From positions 55,486,733 through 55,550,732 of the forward strand of contig JALIRH010000002.1 in NCBI GenBank assembly GCA_023055505.1: a stretch of DNA of 64,000 nucleotides, given 5' to 3'. Below, in pieces: positions 60,901 to 64,000 of this stretch. The stretch comes from Callipepla californica brunnescens (lineage: Eukaryota > Chordata > Aves > Galliformes > Odontophoridae). How positions within the stretch are numbered: the first letter of the stretch is position 1; each line of letters begins with the position of its first letter. The position numbers and the translations under genes are program-made. The notes beneath the pieces are model-generated. The model had not been told where the DNA came from, made no database searches, and saw only the letters and a program-made list of their open reading frames with translations.

Positions 60901-63034
60901 TAAGAGTAGAGTACAGCACCATTCAGATTTCTGTGTGAGTATATAAATCTTCCTGAAAATTCAGAGGGATAGTTATATGTACAGATCCTGTGCACCAAAA
61001 AACCCCACAATTCAGCTATATGTTTGAAAGTCAGTTCCTGAACTTTTTTGTGAAATCATTCTTAGAGACTCCATAAAGGGGAGAACATTTATGTTAACAG
61101 CATTGGGACTCATTTGTAGCTCCCAAGTGCTACAAGAAAGGGTTTTTTCTTAAAACAATATTGTTAGGTTAAGGAGAATGACTCATGGTGAGCTGCAACC
61201 TGACTTTCTATGCACATTCAGGATTATTTTGTTGGCGGTATTGAAATTGCTTGTATTTTTTTTTTATATTGTCTTATGAAGGTTTTACATTTTCTTTGAC
61301 TTTCAAGACTCCCTTTTGCTTTACTTGCCTAAGCAGGGACACCTACTGTAACTATTAGCAGCAATTTTTAGACAGTAATCAGGGAATGAGTAACTCTGGA
61401 TTAGCCCAATTGTCCTCTGAGTGTGTTTGAACTGGAGGCCTCTGTCTTTCTCAAGATCTACAGATGCTGCTTTTTCATCTGAGCAGTATTAACTAACGTA
61501 TCAATAATGTAATTTTTTGTTTGTTTCCATTTTGTTTTTGTTGTTGTTTTGCTGAATGCTGTTAGCAAACAGGTTTCTATAGATTTGTTGCTTTGGAGCA
61601 AGTAATTAAGAGTTGCTGGAGTGTGATGTGAGGCAAGAGTTGTGTTAGTCAGGGCACCCATATAGGGAGCATTAAGACAACCTTTCCCACAGGGCTACCA
61701 AAGTGATTAGCCTTGTAGCATCTAGGATCGTACAGTACTATGGCACTTCAGTCAGGTGTGTTTGAAATACTAACCATGACACATTTCAAAGAAGCTTAAT
61801 GACGTGCTTCTGTATTTTTGCTGATGGTGCTTGTAAAGGCAGCCTCTTGGCTCTTGCCTCGCTTGCAGGCAGAGGAGTTATTATGCATACCTTTATGGAG
61901 ATCAGCCCAACAATGAGAGGGAGGAAGACCATTTCTTCTCCATCCCAGCTCTGCTTGCCATTCACTTCTATTTTGCCTTTCAGTTTCCATCGCTGGCGAC
62001 CGTAACGCATGAAAATCTGAAAAAGAAAAGTCCTCTTATTATCTTGAGAAATATACTCGTCCCCTTTAGCCAGTTCTCTAAGTCTGACAGCTTGATGAGT
62101 GGGCTAGATGGGGTTTGGCAATCCCCTGCTGAGAGGCCTCTGCAGCTGCAGGGCTTTGGCTGATGATGAAAACAGTGACAGTGGTGCAGCACCTCAAATT
62201 GAGGTAGTATGCTGGTAATGCCACCATGGGCTTCAGAGCTAGCTGGGTGAAACCAGCACCAGTGTTGGGCCTATAGAGGAAGCAGCTACTGCTTGCAGGT
62301 GTAAAAGTGGTAGGAAATTCTGATGATGGAGTGGGGAACCAATGACAAAGACAATGAAGTGCAGGTCATGGAGGAATCTAATCAAGCTACTGCAAATTCC
62401 CTGCAGGTATAGCTCTGCTCTGGACAGAGCTGGAGACTTCTAATTTGACCTGTTTAATGAACCTGCTCTCAATGTTCTCTAGGTCACTGCAGTGACCTGA
62501 GGTACTGACACAGCCTCACAGCATATAGCACTGGGGTCTCATGAAGTGATTCCGTGTCCTTCTGCTTGATCCAGAAAACTTCAGCATCCAGTAAAGAATG
62601 CTTGCAAGAACTTGTCCAGTGAGCTGCATACACAGGATAAGCATATGTTTTATTGCCAGAAGAATTAGAAATGTTCGTTGAGAACAAGATGGTGAGAAGC
62701 ATGCCCTAATTCTGGGAGACGCTTAAGAGCAAGAAAAAAGCATTATTTTGTAGTTCACAGAGTAGCTATCACCCAGTGCTCCAAATATAATTTTCAGGTC
62801 TTGTGACAGATGCCTTAACACAGGCAGATAGAGATCTGCAATGCTTTTCAGAGAGCTTACAGGAAAACTAGCAGCTGTTTCTTGGCATGGAGATGTCAGT
62901 GAGTTTTATTCAGTGTGGAATACAATGTGGCAGAAGTCTGCCTCCCTTTTAGTTCTTCTTCTGTCGATCCAGAAGCCAAGTGCTACATACCTCATACTGA
63001 TCCCCAGGGCAGAGCCGAGCGAAGCCAGCCAGAC
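45902..63034 (-). CDS. RIPOR2: RHO family-interacting cell polarization regulator 2, C-terminal 857 aa
   Basis: RIPOR2 (FAM65B, PL48) binds and inhibits RhoA, acts in leukocyte polarity and myoblast fusion, and is needed at the base of hair-cell stereocilia. Fifteen minus-strand exons are present: 62991-63034, 61891-62016, 60148-60296, 59323-59452, 58667-58813, 56381-57070, 53674-53858, 51757-51925, 51009-51144, 50361-50522, 49665-49823, 48285-48487, 47598-47681, 46807-46897 and 45902-46002. All have GT-AG borders and consistent phases, giving 858 codons including stop. The first exons encode the end of the conserved N-terminal domain ([20 protein letters not shown]). A Ser-rich linker with basic phospho-type motifs ([19 protein letters not shown]) follows, including one 690-base exon. 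The last exons form a helical ARM/HEAT-like end finishing NETGTAF. About 200 N-terminal residues lie past 64000. Confidence 0.95.
48714..48927. repeat. Perfect 95-bp inverted repeat with AT spacer
   Basis: The arms 48714-48808 and 48833-48927 are exact reverse complements over 95 bases, separated by a 24-base spacer made of TATGAA-like units. The outer end pairs 'aatactaggctaggatattg' with 'caatatcctagcctagtatt'. It lies in the RIPOR2 intron between exons 49665-49823 and 48285-48487, next to a (TA)n run on its left. The arms include non-repetitive sequence such as 'gacaccgcatcccattt', so this is not simply AT-repeat symmetry. No terminal motif of a known transposon family is recognised. An assembly or cloning fold-back artefact is the main alternative. 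Confidence 0.95.
49120..49180 (+). mobile_element. CR1 3' end remnant
   Basis: About 60 bases of CR1 3' end ('tgatctttgaggtcccttcc', 'aacccaagccattctgtg'), antisense to RIPOR2 in the same intron as the inverted repeat. Upstream sequence (from about 48930) may be an older part of the same element but is too diverged to be sure. Confidence 0.7.
50731..50852 (+). mobile_element. CR1 3' end in RIPOR2 intron
   Basis: Short CR1 3' end: 'ggctggatcaggccctgggc', 'gttggactagatggccttca', 'cccttccaactctaaaaact' and 'ctatgattct'. It is antisense to RIPOR2, in the intron between exons 51009-51144 and 50361-50522. Confidence 0.9.
53957..53966 (-). terminator. Tandem overlapping AATAAA signals in RIPOR2 intron
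   Basis: On the minus strand two AATAAA hexamers overlap (53957-53962 and 53961-53966). They lie about 950 bases after the stop codon of the candidate alternative terminal exon at 54915-55157 and about 100 bases before the next regular RIPOR2 exon (53674-53858). They would suit an internal poly(A) site producing a shorter RIPOR2 transcript. Confidence 0.35.
54915..55157 (-). CDS. Candidate alternative terminal exon of RIPOR2
   Basis: A minus-strand frame lies in the intron between the 690-base RIPOR2 exon and exon 53674-53858. Using the acceptor 'gcaggcag' at 55158-55159 it starts in phase 0, matching the donor phase of the upstream exon, and adds 80 residues before a TAA. The sequence is protein-like: an amphipathic middle ([38 protein letters not shown]) and the end [11 protein letters not shown]. 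Tandem AATAAA signals follow about 950 bases downstream. Short RIPOR2 (PL48-type) isoforms are known in mammals, but I could not confirm that their C-terminus matches this. The acceptor choice is a guess among several AG sites. Confidence 0.4.
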   Translation of the reverse strand, partial: TCSIPSGRAGLRRLSWNPAVAEENSLGRVRWSEKHEAHVLLMLLPEEAVLQALKEVASKAICATEAQYSPMEVLWSVFEQ

Positions 63035-64000
63035 CTGGGGGGAGAGACAGGGAGTGAGGGTCAGTGCAGGCAGACAGCCCCCTGGGCCTACCCAGTGACC
63101 ACCACACTGTGACAAGCGAGGGCAGCAGCCCCCTGACAGCCCATGCTCTGTGGGGATGAGTGTTTTTTGTTTGCTTTTATTTTTTGGTACAGAAATGCAT
63201 TATGTAGTGGTTCTGTGCATATCAAAGACTCAGACTTCCCGACTTTTTTCTTCTTTTTTTTTTTAACCTCCAAGCATAACTTTCCCTTTTGTATAATAGC
63301 TATATGAAACAAGAAATTGCTTCCTGTCATCATTTGGCTTCAGAGGCTGAGCTTCTGCTCTGATTATCACAAGGTGTAGGTGAGCTGCTGATTACCATGC
63401 AGTGCTTGCTGGTTAACCCAAATCAGCCCCAGCTATCAGTTCTAACAAGAAGTCTGTGTTACAGCTCTACAGAAACACAGTGAGGGAGAGGGGCTCCTTC
63501 TGTACACACAATGTAACCACTGCTGTAGTACCTTGTCTTTTTAGCACTAACTACATCAAGAACCACAAGTGACCTCTGTAATATGATATCTATCCTGTCT
63601 TCCCCAGAGGAGTGAGATACGTGCTACAAGAGCTTTGCTGCACTGTTTGCTTGAGAGCTTTTCTTAAAAGGGTGTCATGATGCTATTTCTGCATTGGCAC
63701 TGTGCGTATGAAATGGAAAGTTTCCTGGGGCTCGTGACCATCCAGAGTCCCAGGGAAACCACCAACCCCATCCTGGCCTTGCAAACCATCTGCCTGAAGA
63801 ATGCAACTGGCCACTTCCTGGCCACCCAGCCCTCTGCACAGGGAATCTCTCCTTCCTCCCTGATTTCCTCATTTGTTTTCCTATTAAGAAAAAAATAATG
63901 GCTTCATTTCCTTCAGCTGCTCACCACCTCAGGCATACACCATGTCTTTTTTGCCTCCTCATACCAGCTGCTGCTGGTACACATAGAGAGACAGAGTGAG
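63035..64000. other. RIPOR2 intron sequence, no exon seen
   Basis: Sequence upstream (on the minus strand) of the first RIPOR2 exon in the window. Neither strand shows a frame matching the expected preceding RIPOR2 exon, so this is taken as part of a long intron that continues past the window edge. Confidence 0.6.

Noticed and set aside
1..64000. tRNA, rRNA, CRISPR, prokaryotic operons or integrated virus
   Set aside because: I looked for tRNA-like cloverleaf boxes, regular spaced repeats, long terminal repeats and viral genes and saw none; the window has vertebrate gene structure throughout.

Overview
The window looks like bird nuclear genomic DNA, most likely a galliform such as chicken. 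The genes are split by GT-AG introns, three promoters sit in CpG islands, and the interspersed repeats are CR1 non-LTR retroposons with the usual avian 3' end. There is no sign of bacterial, organellar or plasmid organisation. I assigned genes by splicing exons by hand and comparing the products with vertebrate proteins from memory; no database search was run.

The gene order matches human 6p22.3: TDP2 (-), ACOT13 (+), C6orf62 (-), GMNN (+), a probable ARMH2 (-) and RIPOR2 (-). Positions 1-6150 hold no recognisable gene apart from one CR1 copy. TDP2 (6511-11028) and ACOT13 (11126-16346) are complete and divergent and share one CpG-island promoter with 97 bp between start codons. ACOT13 intron 1 is crowded with CR1, including one copy inserted into another. 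C6orf62 (23735-27398) is complete with five coding exons; its CpG-island promoter lies near 28.9-29.7 kb. Positions 29.7-34.9 kb are gene-free and carry simple repeats and a CTCF-like motif. GMNN (35131-39198) is complete behind a promoter with two CCAAT boxes, an Sp1-type GC box and E2F-like sites. Three phase-compatible exons at 43.0-44.0 kb are best explained as the 3' part of ARMH2. RIPOR2 fills 44.4-63.0 kb; fifteen coding exons give about the last 857 residues, and the N-terminal roughly 200 residues lie beyond position 64000.

The genes are not one pathway. TDP2 repairs topoisomerase-linked DNA ends, ACOT13 hydrolyses acyl-CoA, geminin limits replication licensing, RIPOR2 inhibits RhoA, and C6orf62 is a conserved protein of unknown function. 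What links them is conserved synteny.

The most unusual items are a perfect 95-bp inverted repeat around a 24-bp AT-rich spacer in a RIPOR2 intron (48714-48927), a candidate alternative terminal exon of RIPOR2 with its own tandem poly(A) signals (54915-55157), and the ARMH2-like exons between GMNN and RIPOR2.
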